A stretch of DNA of 64,000 nucleotides. Source: Sanguinoderma infundibulare. Its lineage: Eukaryota > Basidiomycota > Agaricomycetes > Polyporales > Polyporaceae. Of the stretch, positions 1-10,193 are shown piece by piece; within the stretch, counting starts at the first letter, position 1, and each line of letters starts with the position of its first letter. A program made the position numbers and the translations under genes. Where the stretch lies: contig JAVLRN010000010.1 in assembly GCA_032821775.1 (NCBI GenBank), positions 62,001 to 126,000 of the forward strand, in the 5' to 3' direction. Under the pieces are notes generated by a model, which saw only the letters and a program-made list of their open reading frames with translations, was not told where the DNA came from and did not search any database.

Positions 1-1600
1 GGCCCGGCAACGAGTCCGGCTCCAACTCCTTCGCGGGCGCATCTAGCTCCGTGGCCAGCCTTCGTCCAGCCCATCCGCCTCAATCCTCATACACATATCT
101 AACCCTCTGCCGATCATCTCGCCTACCGTTCTCCAATCTTAACCAGCCCATCCCAACCCTCCGTTTTCCTCACGGCGCCTACCGCGACCTACCGAACTAG
201 ACCGAACTCTTCCCTCCACCATGCTCACAGTCTTCCGACGAACGCTCCTCCTATCTTACGTATCACCATTCTTCTTGCATGTTCCGTCCATGCGCTTGCT
301 CCTCCACTCCCGTCCCAACTGCCCATCACTTCTCCACATCTCTCTTCACCCGTCCTATTCGTAATTCCTACCTCCCATATCCGACATTTTTCCGCTCCAT
401 CCGCCCTCATCACCTCATCCACATCCCATCCCGACCGCTCTTTCTTCAACTTTTAACCCCCTTCAAGTCCACGTGCGCCCGTGTCCCCATCGAAATCTCT
501 TCTCTTCTTTTGTCCTTCTTTGTCTAATATTATTGCCCTTTCGTCCTCTTACCATCCCTTCAACTCTCGCGCTTCAAAAAACTTGGCCTAGGACATTTCC
601 CCTCGCATTAGACCCTACTCTGCCTTCACCTTATTCCACTTCGACCGGTACCACACACGTCCACCCTCCACGCCATTTGTCGCCTTATCTGGTTGCCAAA
701 ATCTACTCGTTCAGTATCCTACCAGTCACTCCCCCGTATCTTGCTTGACAACCCCTCTTGCTTTTGCCTCACCCCCGGCCCTCGCTCTACGTCCCCTTAC
801 GCAATTTCATTCGCCCATCAGAGTCCTACGATCATGATTGTACAACTGTCTCCAGTCCCTTTTCCTTCTTTTGGCTCTTTACCGTCTTTCTCCGTCTCCG
901 TTTCCGCCTCCGACTCCCACTTCGGGTCGTTGCAACATCTCCAAGCAAACTTCCAGTCCAGCACCCACACCAGTAACCTCACCCTCTCTTCCTTGTCAGC
1001 TGAAGCTCTCCAACCCAGCTCATCTTCGACCATTCCTCCTCCTTTCGGCGCTCCGTCATATCAAACACCCACGATTCGCATCCCATGCCGAGCATGTGGT
1101 CAGCTCATCCGACGTCTTTCAAGCTTCTCCTCCGCATTCATCCTATTTCCCCTGCATTTTTATTCGCCCTCACCCTCACGGGCCAGCTTCAATCCAGCGC
1201 CGCTCTTCCGAGCTTCAAGTTCGTATCAACCCAAGCCCGATCGCCAACGTGATGCTCATATTTCCTTACCGCCCGCGCCTTCGGACCGTTCGTATATCAT
1301 CATCTATCACATCCCATGCTTCCTTTCAGGGTTCCCCAAGTTCCAGCTCCCGGCGCCGTCCTCCCTGCAAGTTGCCACCGCCGTCACGGGCTATCACGCA
1401 CAAACATGAAATTAACAGCGCTCTGCCGCGCCACACAGATATCGAGATCGCCGAACACGCCCCTACTTACCGTCCTAGTCCTCCGATCTGCGAACTTTCC
1501 ATGCTCACATAGAGCGGCGTGCCTGGCCAACACACGCCCCACGACCGCGCCGGCCTAGCGCGAGGTTCAAACTCTAAACATGCGCACACGCGCACCCTGG
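1..1600 (+). other. Pyrimidine-rich stretch without a convincing gene
   Basis: The + strand is strongly C/T-biased over about 1.5 kb, with many runs such as tcttctcttcttttg near 498. Open frames here (for example 693-1409 and 838-1512) owe their length to the scarcity of purines, and hence of stop codons. They give Ser/Pro-rich products without domains. One frame is open from base 3 to a TAG at 198-200 and is Ser-rich. It could be the last exon of a gene entering from the left, but nothing else supports that. In basidiomycetes such bias is typical of leaders and intergenic DNA. From 1600 to 3067 the bias fades and only the two possible relics listed next are seen. Confidence 0.5.
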
Positions 1601-1825
1601 CTTCGTAGACTGTGACATACGCCCCCATCATCGGCAGGCCTTGTATGGTTTTTCGCTGACCTCCTTTGTGGAAGCAGGTACATCAGAAGGACCTACTCTC
1701 TGGACAAAGATGGCGGGCAGGCGCACACATCGCGATGCAACCCTTATTCACCGGGACGGCTCTCTCCAGTCAAGTAGTACGGCAGATCGTCACTGTCTGC
1801 ATAAGGAGCGACGCCCGAGCAGTGG

Positions 1826-2030
1826 GTGCGCACAGACGCTATCATCGCGGTACGCAACGCCGGATACGAGTACAGGGGACGTCCCCCAAACATCGTCTTG
1901 GACAGCATTCTGCTTGACACGCACCGCTCCGAACCCCTAGTCTCCCAGCTCCGTGATCAAAGCCTACTTGAGCTATTCAAAAACCGTATGCGCGTTCTCG
2001 AACTAGGGAGCGGCTTCGCATGGACGAGGT
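1826..2030 (+). pseudogene. Possible relic of a SAM-dependent methyltransferase exon
   Basis: One frame reads through a hydrophilic stretch containing RPPNIVLDSILLDTHRSEP and then RVLELGSGF (about 1990-2025). The latter matches motif I of Rossmann-fold methyltransferases (V-L-E-L-G-S-G). Downstream, in the same frame, no further methyltransferase motif is seen, and I could not place a start codon or phase-compatible introns. A real gene should continue with a TG and a helix after the GSG. I infer a decayed fragment; a chance match of nine residues is the main alternative. Confidence 0.2.
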
Positions 2031-2834
2031 CGCACAGCTCGTCACCCACGCCGTGGCCAGCTGTCAATCATTCTGCCAAGACTGTGCACTTCTGTCCTGA
2101 ACGCTGCGTCCGATGTGCCCAACGTCGTGGGATGAGGTTCGAGAAGTCCAGGGTCCGAATTGCGAACCCCGACGCGGAGCGTTCGCCTCGGTGGTCGAAT
2201 GTACGCACGATGGCTGCTCAGATTTATGCCAGTGGCCTGGCGCTCTAGAGTGCCGGTAAATGAACGCACGTTCGTCGGTGTTCACACACCTGCGGTGGTC
2301 GCAGTAAAATGTACGTACAAGGCTCCTCACCCTGCAGACGTCCACCGGGATAGAGCTTATATGCGAATACGCCGGCTCGAGGTAGCTCAAGCTGTCCCTT
2401 GGACGCGCCCGGCTGAGTTCCAGCCGTTTACAATGTCCGCTCCGCGTTCGCGCTCCTTGTACCTATCACTGTGGCACGGTCATGTGATCGCGCGTCCATC
2501 ATCCTGGCTCTCATCGCGATCCGTTTCCCGTCAGTGTCGGTTTGCTGTATCATTCTGAAAAGCGCTCCAATATCTTCTTGTCCATGAGTCGCCAGATACG
2601 TTCCCCAACTTGATCGTCGTCAAGACTCCGTATTGGCGCAAAACAGATGATTTTCACCTTCCAGCTGGCACCGCCTGCCATTTTACCATCGCGACTGCAA
2701 GTCCTTTTGCCAGCTGCTCGCCCATACGCTCCGCACGTCACAGATCAGTGCCGACTTCCACTGCTACGACATCGCGATACCCCCGACCGCACAGATCTCG
2801 TCGTGGTGGGCTCTTACAGTAGCTCGGGATTACG

Positions 2835-2958
2835 TGCGACCCCGGTGTCGTCAACATGTACATGGTCAAGGCCCCCAATGGCATAGATGTTGCCGGCCGG
2901 GATGAGTCCGGAACGGTCTGGTTCGAGGCTTACCAGATCGCTGCAGGCACCAACGACA
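2835..2958 (+). pseudogene. Possible fragment of an AA9-type polysaccharide monooxygenase
   Basis: A 41-codon stretch reads CDPGVVNMYMVKAPNGIDV, then an acidic loop and TVWFEAYQIAAGTND, followed by a good donor (gtaagt at 2959). The order Y-M-x-K-x-P ... D-x-S-G-x-V-W-F-x-x-Y-Q resembles the core strand pair of fungal AA9 enzymes as I remember them (YMAKAP ... GSGxVWFKIYQ). The same frame has a TAG 15 nt upstream, and neither the N-terminal His exon nor the C-terminal copper-ligand region was found. If correct, this is a lone exon of a dead gene. It could also be coincidental. Confidence 0.25.
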
Positions 2959-3067
2959 GTAAGTCCCTTGCGGGCTTGCGACAGCGAGGCACCGATAACT
3001 GAGATGATAGATCTACAGGTGGTCTGGTCAGGAGATATAGCACGATTCGACAGGTTCTATTATTCTT

Positions 3068-4540
3068 TCAATTTGTCGTACATGTTGCTTCTGGGTTGCG
3101 CGAACGAATGCACAGATCGCTCCACGTCGTCCACCTTAACTGTCTGCAAAGGCCAACACCATTTCGGGTAGATCGAAACATCATCTGCGCTGGATTCAGC
3201 TGCAGTTGCTCCGGAATTAATTCTAGCATGTGGCCGGAGTCAGTCCGACGCAATACAAAGCATATATCTTGGCAGACGTTCACCTGCCTGGCATCCTCAA
3301 ATTCAACCTGGAGCTTCCCCGCTTCCGCCAACCGGCGGAAGCACGCCCGCACCCGCCCGGTCACCCTCTCCTTCCACTCTACGTCTCCCGCAAACGCTGT
3401 TGGATCATGCTCGATGACGAAACAGACCCGTCGCAAGCCCGGTAGCTTCACGTGCAAAGTATAGTCCACAGGGCTCGTCTCCACGCTGTTCGGGGCAATG
3501 GTGGCGTCTGCGTCCGCGATCGCGTCGTAACGGAGGACGAGCTCGCGAAAGTCGGGTGAGCGAATCTCCGCGACCATCTTGTAGAGCGGTTGCCAAGACG
3601 TCTGTGAGAGGCACCCGAGCTCGAGGGAGCGCAAGCTGGGATAACGACGTATGAACGCCATCTTCCAAGCTGTAGCCGAACGACGTCAGCAGGGAAACCG
3701 AGACGAGGTGAAGACAAAATGGACGCCAAACGTACAGGCGATGCTATCGAGCCTCGCGATCGTAATGTGATGGACGGAGGCTCCGAAAGAATCCACGACG
3801 AACAGCGTGTTGCGCGATTCCGCAGGAACCTCGATGGTCCGCAGCGAACCCCTCGTCGGCGTCCGTGCAAGCCATTCGAGCGCAGCCGTGGTGCCGCCCG
3901 CGTTGTAGCCTGGGGTCGCGCTCAAATAGGTGAGACGCGGCCCGTCCGACTGTTCTGGGAGCTGTCGATGGCGCATGAAGTAGTTGCCCGCTCCCCGGCT
4001 GGTCTCTTGGATGGTGATGGCGCGCAACGTAAGGCGAGTGAGATTGCTGAGGGAAGAAATGAGGCTTCGGAGCTGCTCGACGTTCGCGAGAGTCGTTCCA
4101 CATAGAACGAGGTTCGTCACAGACGTGAACTCGGGAAGCCTCTTCTCGAGGACGGTTGCGAATGACATGCGAAGGGGGGCATGTGCGTCGGGTCGGGGTA
4201 CTGTTGTACGAATGATGGACGTGCCATGCAGAGGGATTCCACGGAAGCAAATTGTTTTCAGCTTCGGTAGGCCCAAGGCGATATCGATGTACGCCTCCGG
4301 GTTGCCTTCAAGCGCCTCGGATTTGGGAGTTGCTTGAATTTCCGTGATGCAGTCGCGGAAGGGTTCCGCTTCCGCGTTGTCCAGAAAAGTGAAGTCCACA
4401 ACTGCGAAGAGATAGTACTCGCAAACCGGCAGGAGAGCGGAACAGGTCAAAGCGCAGTTCTTGAGCGACGTGACGTCGGAGGTCAGCCATCCCAAAGTTT
4501 CGCTGACAAGCTCCGGTGGGATAGAAGAGAGAGAAGGCAT
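3068..4540 (-). CDS. F-box-like protein with leucine-rich C-terminal region
   Basis: This two-exon gene encodes about 480 residues. Exon 1 starts at ATG 4540. Its N-terminus (SLSSIPPELVSETLGWL, then LKNCALTCSALLPVCEYYLF) has the pattern P-x-E-L ... I/L ... C-x-L-x-C seen in the many agaricomycete F-box-like proteins. The donor gtacgttt near 3730 joins an acceptor after ctacag near 3670 in phase. Exon 2 begins SWKMAFIRRYPSLRSLELG and runs to the stop at 3068. Repeated L-x-x-L-x-L strands throughout suggest an LRR-like solenoid. Such proteins are expected to act as SCF ubiquitin-ligase substrate adaptors, but no target can be inferred. The last 40 residues are less certain because an extra intron could change the end. 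Confidence 0.65.
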
Positions 4541-5081
4541 GATAACGCGGGAACAAGACCAAGTTGGGTGTCAGTCCTGCAGACGGCGGCTGGCTTTTAT
4601 GATATGATGGAAGGCCAAGTGCTGCGTGTGCCAGTGCAAGCTAAATGCCAAGTGCCTAGCTGTCTTTGACAGTGGACGCAGCGGATTGCCTCAACAGCGT
4701 AAGCGATGTCTCATCTTGTCTCCGACGGAATGCATGAGAGCATTTAAGGAGATGGAGACTATAGGTGCAGATGAGTGTTAATCCGATGTGCGGTGCTCTC
4801 ATCCAACTTGTCGAGTTTTCGGAGCAGCGTCCGCAATGAAGTGCCAAGAGTTGGCCTACGACGCAAGATCCTTCACTGCCAGCAAACCTAAGGAGCGATC
4901 TGTGCAGCACAGTCGTGCACACATGGGCCTACATGGACGTGGTCAAGGGGAGGCGTGACGCACATGTAGGTTCGTAGACACAATGCAATATGAATACTTT
5001 ACATCGGCGCATACAGCGCCCTCTATAGCACTCAGCACCCAGCAGCAAACATGAAGATCCCACACAAACCACAACTCACAG
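4541..5081. other. Intergenic region between F-box gene and Spo7 gene
   Basis: This region holds the promoter of the minus-strand F-box gene and the 3' flank of the Spo7 gene. A frame at 4656-4922 (minus) has no recognisable domain. I see no other gene here. Confidence 0.5.
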
Positions 5082-6365
5082 TCACGTATCCTCCCTCTTC
5101 ACCGTCTGCAGTGCCAACGGATGCTGCGCTGCATGCCCGGGCGACACACCTCCACCCTCCCTTCCAATCCTCTCCCCCGTCCCGCCCGACACTTTCCTTC
5201 CACTCCGGCTTGAGCCTGGCACGGGGCTCGACTTCCTGGACCCGGCCGGACTTCCCGAACCCCTCCCTCTGCCCGGCATGCCTCTCAAGCTCCCCACCGG
5301 AGTAGCCGATCCGGACCCCGAGCCCTTTTCGCCTTTCTCGAGCGCGCCAGTCGCGGTATGCGACTTGCGCATCCACGGCATCTTCAGGTGCACCCATCCG
5401 CGCCACGTCTGGCCATACGCCGTCCGTTCCCTTTCTTCTCTCCGTCGCTCGAACTGAGCGCGGTACCGATCATACGACTCGCGGAAGCCGCGATCGACGC
5501 GCGATGAGAAGATAAGCTCCCCACGTGGGTTCGACGCGGGCGGGATGGGGGGAATGGGCACGGACGAACTGCGCCGGCTTGGCCCCGGCGGGGGCGAAGG
5601 GCTTCGTCGGCGTGGAGAGTGTGGGGACGTTGGCGAGATTGGGGAAGTGGGTGGAGATTGTGGGCGAGCGAAGAGGAACGCGAATGGATTGAAGGGCAGC
5701 TTGGAGCGCAATGGGGGTTGGCGCATATTGAGATACATATTGAAGGTCCTCAAGGCGCGGTTGGCATGCGGGACGTATCTATGTCCGACAGAGTAACAAC
5801 CCGGATGTCAGCACCGCATCAAGCCATTGCTGAGGCTAGGTGGGCATACGCACTTATTTGCATAACCAATCTTCTCTGAATACATCCCACTCGCGAAGAA
5901 GAGTACGAGCGTCGTCACGCTGACGAATAACAGGCCGGAAGCAAAGTACGGGTGGACCCTCACGTCCGCGTCGTCGGGGTATATCTCCGGGAGGACTCGG
6001 TGGAGAAGCCATGTATATGGAACGCCAAGCCAGTTTGTCTGGAGGAGGACCTCACAGAGCAGGAAGGCGATGATGATGAGGAGTTGTAAGAGGAACACTG
6101 CGGGAGTCGCATTCAAGTGCAGCGAACATACCGTCAACGGTGCAGGAGCATGGGAAGTCCACGTTCAGCAGCTGATAACAAGATCGGTGGGGAGAACATG
6201 GAGAGCTCTAACTCACGCACGTTGGTACCGTCGTTTCCGGCGATTCAGCGATGCGGCGTTCGTCTTGAGCCGCTCCTCGAAAAGCAGCAAGTCCCTGTAG
6301 GTCGCAGCATCGTTGGGCGGGTAGAAGGAGCCTGCAGGAAGGTGGAGGGGTGGCCGTGGAGGCAT
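5082..6365 (-). CDS. SPO7: Spo7-like regulatory subunit of the Nem1-Spo7 phosphatase
   Basis: Three exons are in phase. Exon 1 begins at ATG 6365, the first Met after an in-frame TAG; it carries SFYPPNDAATYRDLLLFEER and a basic stretch (NRRKRRYQ), the usual Spo7 opening. Exon 2 encodes two membrane segments (FLLQLLIIIAFLLCEVLL and ASGLLFVSVTTLVLFFASGMY), and exon 3 opens with the hallmark RALRTFNMYLNMRQPPLRSK. The C-terminal 170 residues are Ser/Pro/Arg-rich and disordered. In yeast, Spo7 with Nem1 dephosphorylates the phosphatidate phosphatase Pah1 at the nuclear/ER membrane, controlling the balance between triacylglycerol and phospholipid synthesis. The motifs and double-TM layout make the family assignment strong; the function here is inferred. 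Confidence 0.88.
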
Positions 6366-6903
6366 AGGTTGTGGGTCGGGGACAAGTCGCGAATTATTCT
6401 TCAATTCCGTCCTCGCCCCATTCCAAAAACCCTAACCCTTCTCTTCCAAATATGGCAACCCTCGTCGTTCGCGGCACGAGGACTGAAGACCTTCTCCCGC
6501 ACACATCTTCACCTTGGTCATCGGCACGACGCTCGAATAACATTATGGACGCTATCTACACTAGTACTCCACATCATTCACCGACTTCACTTCGATCCAT
6601 TGCAGTGGTATAACAATCAGGGAGCGTGGGTGTTTGAAGGTATGGGTATGCAAAGTCCTGGAGACGTACAAGCCGTCGCCGCAATCTGATGGTCCAAGGC
6701 GAACACACAGGCAACAGCTAGTCAAGACGATGCGAGGAGAAGAAACAGGAATTTAATCCGCTATGCAAAGCTCTAGTATCCAAATGCAAACTGTTAATGA
6801 TGAATGATGATGCAAAGATGCGGATGAGGGGAATGCATATGCGATTGATTAAGGCCGGAAATCAAGATTCAAACGATTACTGCCAGATGGCGGTGGAGAG
6901 GCT

Positions 6904-8536
6904 CTATGCGGTCAGCGCACGCCTTCCGTTCTCCCGTCTAGGGCTGCCGCCGACAAAGAACGTCATCCAACCAAACATTGCCATCAAGAACCGGACCAGC
7001 CAGGCTGAGTCCGCGCCTAAGCCAAGACCTGGACGCAATTGCAGAGCAAATGCGATGTCAAGCGGCTGGCGAGGCAGCCTCTGGCGTGGGCGCTGAATCT
7101 CAACCATCTCCGGAGCGTCATCTGCAAAGAGAGCACCGGGCAGTTGGGGCGTGGGTGATTCGGAGGAATGGAATGCGACCGGAGACGCCGACTGATCGGC
7201 GAGACCAAGCGGGGGAGCGTCTGCAGCGCGAAGGGACCAAAGTGGCTTGGAGGTAGGAGTTGGCGAGGACTGCAACTCGCGCATCTGAGGGACCCGACGG
7301 GCAGGTGAGCGTGTCGGACTAGGGAGTGGGGTGCGGACCGGAGTGCGGAGCGGTGTGGAGAATGGGGTAGGGGAGTGATCAGCCGAGAAGTCCGGCAAGG
7401 GAAGTAGATCCGGGTCGGGGTGCTCTTGGACGACGATGCGAGGGAGATCAGGCTGAGGCGGAGGCAAGTCGGAGTTGAGGAAGAGAAGCGAGTGCTCTTG
7501 GGCGTCATGGAACTTCTCATCTAGATCTTCATCGTCGTCGAGAGGCTGGCCGACGTCTACAAGGAAAAGCTTCTCATTGAGGTCGTCTCCTGACTGGTCA
7601 ATCATGCTCGCTGGGGGAAGCGGAGCGTCGAGAATGCGCTCGGGCTTTTCGAGGAGAGGGTTGCCACCACCTTGGGAGTTGTCGTCATGAGACATGTCGA
7701 GGCCAATGCGCCTCTCGAGGCGGGGAAGAAGATCCCAAGCAAGGCCGGACTTTATCATGATGAAGTTGATGTGGTTGTATGCGTACAATCCTGCGCCAAC
7801 GCAGAGGACGGCGAGGAAGGCGGCGACACAGGACACGGCGAGAACGATGAGTGGTGGGGACGCGTACAGATCTGGGAAAGCGACGGGCGGAAGTTGCTGG
7901 GAGGCATCACTGGGCGAGATGGCGTCGTCGTTGGGGGCAGACTGAAGGGAGAGACCAGAAGCGGGGCTGTCGGGGAGAGGGAGGGTATCACCATCAATGT
8001 CTTGAAGAGAGCCAGAAGGCTTGAGTTTGGCGAGGAGATCGTAGAGCTGTTTCTCGTCCTCGGAAGGAGAGCCATGGACATTGAGAGGGATGACGGCCTT
8101 GATGGCACCAAGGTGCTCGAGGTTGGAAAGCAGGAGGGATTGGTGTTCGGAAGTCGTGAGGGATACATGAATGTCATCGTCATCCTCGCACGCTAGGCAG
8201 TCGGGAGATTGTCTGGGGAAAAGAGGGAGTCAGTAAGGGCTAAATGAAGAGACTGCGGGGAGCCACGAGGAGTGTGGATGTTGATGGAAAGAGTGTGTGG
8301 GAGAGAGGAGGAATAATGAATGAAAGTGGGAAACAGACCCAGTGCGAGATTGGAAGATGGCTTGCACGGCATTCTGCACCTGGAGAGACCTTCTAGTGCT
8401 TGAAGGAGAGGGATGTGAGCACGGACAGGGTGTAGGAGAGAGCGGGAGGGACGTACGATTGCGGGGCGTCCGAGAGAGGACGAGCGGTGACGACCAGCGC
8501 GAGAAGGGAGAAAGAGACGAGGATGTTGAGAGTCAT
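6904..8536 (-). CDS. Unknown membrane protein with signal peptide and disordered cytoplasmic tail
   Basis: The preferred two-exon model gives 462 residues. Exon 1 (8536-8457) starts MTLNILVSFSLLALVVTA, a clear signal peptide. It joins in phase to exon 2 starting at 8212. After about 120 luminal residues (acidic, with DCLACEDDDDI) comes a transmembrane helix (PPLIVLAVSCVAAFLAVLC, about 7860-7800). A long Pro/Ser-rich tail with TPVRTP-type repeats follows, then a second hydrophobic segment near the end (WLVRFLMAMFGWMTFFVGG). An alternative small exon at about 8370-8332 is possible but fits the phases less well. I do not recognise the family. It ends about 540 bp beyond the Spo7 start on the same strand, but no functional link can be claimed. 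Confidence 0.6.
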
Positions 8537-8814
8537 CGCGCACACGGCCCACGCCCGCTGCGGTGGGCTTTGAGAAAAACCAGTTGCCAGACACGATTGA
8601 ACGTGTCCGACGTTGAGGATGTGGTTGACCGGCGCAGCGCTCATGACCACCTTGCACGCCCCAACGCTCGGCTCCCGGCGCCACTGCCCGGACTGCCTCC
8701 CCGATGACGTGGAGCTTCCCAGACGGACAGATAAGATAGGATAGGCGCGCGAGTATGTTTCTCCCAGTCGTCGACGTTTACCAACCGTCGTCCAACGGCC
8801 GTCCAACGGTCGGG
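8537..8814. promoter_or_regulatory. Divergent promoter between membrane-protein and J-protein genes
   Basis: This 278-bp gap separates the two divergent start codons (8536 minus, 8815 plus), so both promoters must lie here or overlap the genes. No clear TATA box is visible. The sequence contains the near-repeat ccaacggccgtccaacggt at about 8791-8810. Confidence 0.45.
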
Positions 8815-9692
8815 ATGGCCGCCATGCAAGTTCTCCGCAACTCACCCGCATCCTGCTTCGTTCATTGGCCTCAGCGGCATCCTCCTTCTCGCCTTGAGCC
8901 TGTCCCCACGCGAGCTTTCAGTGTCTCGTCGTCCCTCCCTAGTCATTATCACACACTTGGAATACCAATAAATTCTTCAAAGAATCAGATCAAGGCAGGT
9001 CGCCCTTCTACCATTAATCTGTTCTCTCTGCTTATCCCATTCAGGCTAGTTACTACAAGGTACACTTCTCTCCGTCCCTCCTTCGTGACGCACTCTCAGC
9101 GCTAGTCCCCATAGCTCAGCAAGCAATACCACCCAGACGTCAACAATGATCCTGCCGCCAAGGAAAAGTTCCAAGCCGTGAGCGACGCCTATGCTGTCTT
9201 GGGCGACGAACGCCAACGGTCTGTCCCTCCATACCGCCTCTCTCCTGCCCTCCCTTAACTCTCTCCTCCATCGTCCTCAGCCGAGCCTATGACCGCTCCA
9301 TTGCTTCCTCTTCCTCTCCGTCGACCCACACCCATCCATATCATGAACATACTCATACCCACTCGTCCTATGAGACTAGACGACGCGGTGCCACACACGC
9401 ATGGGAATACTCCCGTCGTCCAAACTTTTCACGTTCCTACGCCTACCCTCCCCCACCAGGCTCCGCCCATTATGCCCACCATTACCACAATCCAACTGCT
9501 GGTCCTAACCCTTTTTCCAATCCAAACGTCCAGCGCGCCACCGGTCGCAATCGTCCGCTGCCAACTCACACCGGTCCCACTCAATCCGACCACGTCGCCC
9601 GCGAGTCCGTATTTGTGCGCACAGTCCAGGTCGCCGCACTTGTCGTACTCATAGGCATCTTCGGTCATGGTCTCAGCGCTAGCGCGGCTTAA
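8815..9692 (+). CDS. Mitochondrial-type J-domain (DnaJ-like) protein with C-terminal membrane anchor
   Basis: Four exons give 236 residues: 8815-8994, 9045-9059, 9115-9218 and 9281-9692. The first about 45 residues are Arg/Ser-rich ([20 protein letters not shown]), as in a mitochondrial presequence. The J-domain follows: [20 protein letters not shown], then [11 protein letters not shown] with the essential HPD triad, then [22 protein letters not shown] His/Tyr/Pro-rich region leads to a C-terminal helix ([19 protein letters not shown]). J-proteins stimulate Hsp70 ATPase, here probably at a mitochondrial membrane. Exon 2 is only 15 nt, and the intron before it needs a GC donor (AAG|GCAGGT) because the GT option creates a stop. 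The start could also be ATG 8824. Confidence 0.82.
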
Positions 9693-10127
9693 TAAACCCA
9701 ATCATCTCAACGTTGCGTTCCACTTGGCCACCCGTCATTACATGCCTCCTACCATCGTGAGTGAACATCACCAGTATAACGTCAACATTCCGCTAACTAC
9801 CATCGTCCCATTCCGTAAATCGCCTCAGATACATCACAATCTGTGCCGACGCTTGCAGTCCCGTGTATTGTATTCGTGGTTCAACCGCTTTTCCCCATTC
9901 CTTCCGAATATATCGAGGGACGAGCATCATCCCAGCTCTCAATCTCACGCCATTGCTTCAACCACACCCTGCGATTATCCAGGCCACGTTCCCGATCGAA
10001 GGAGCACTCAGTTGAAGAATCACATTCGCACGATTAGCCACTTTCGTGCTTCGGCAAGTGTGCTGCGGTAACCTCGTTCAAACTTGCCTTCTTTCCACCA
10101 CCATTACCTCTGCGTCCTATCTGTAGG
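9693..10127. other. Intergenic region, J-protein 3' flank to exonuclease 5' leader
   Basis: Frames here (for example 9667-10071) are His/Ser-rich and lack domains. I see no gene. The right part is C/T-rich, like a transcript leader. Confidence 0.4.
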
Positions 10128-10183
10128 GTAAGTCTATCCGGCAATGTATCTTGCCTCAAAACTGATAGAAAAACTCACCCCAG
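10128..10183 (+). other. Probable intron in the 5' UTR of the exonuclease gene
   Basis: The segment starts with the strong donor gtaagt and ends with cacccccag-type sequence (cccag at 10179-10183), 10 nt before the Kozak-like accaccatgg at 10190-10199. Its 56-nt size equals the coding introns nearby. It carries no start codon that would compete strongly with 10194. Confidence 0.5.
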
Positions 10184-10193
10184 CAAGACCACC

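Noticed and set aside
693..1512. Two long overlapping plus-strand frames (238 and 224 codons)
   Set aside because: They exist because the strand is pyrimidine-rich and so poor in stops. The products are Ser/Pro-rich without domains, and several frames are open at once.
6425..6470. Telomere-like ttaggg within gggttagggttttt (minus strand)
   Set aside because: Only one or two units in unique sequence just upstream of the Spo7 start. This is not a telomeric array.
7672..8196. 174-codon plus-strand frame
   Set aside because: It is antisense to the membrane-protein exon, which joins in phase to a signal-peptide exon.
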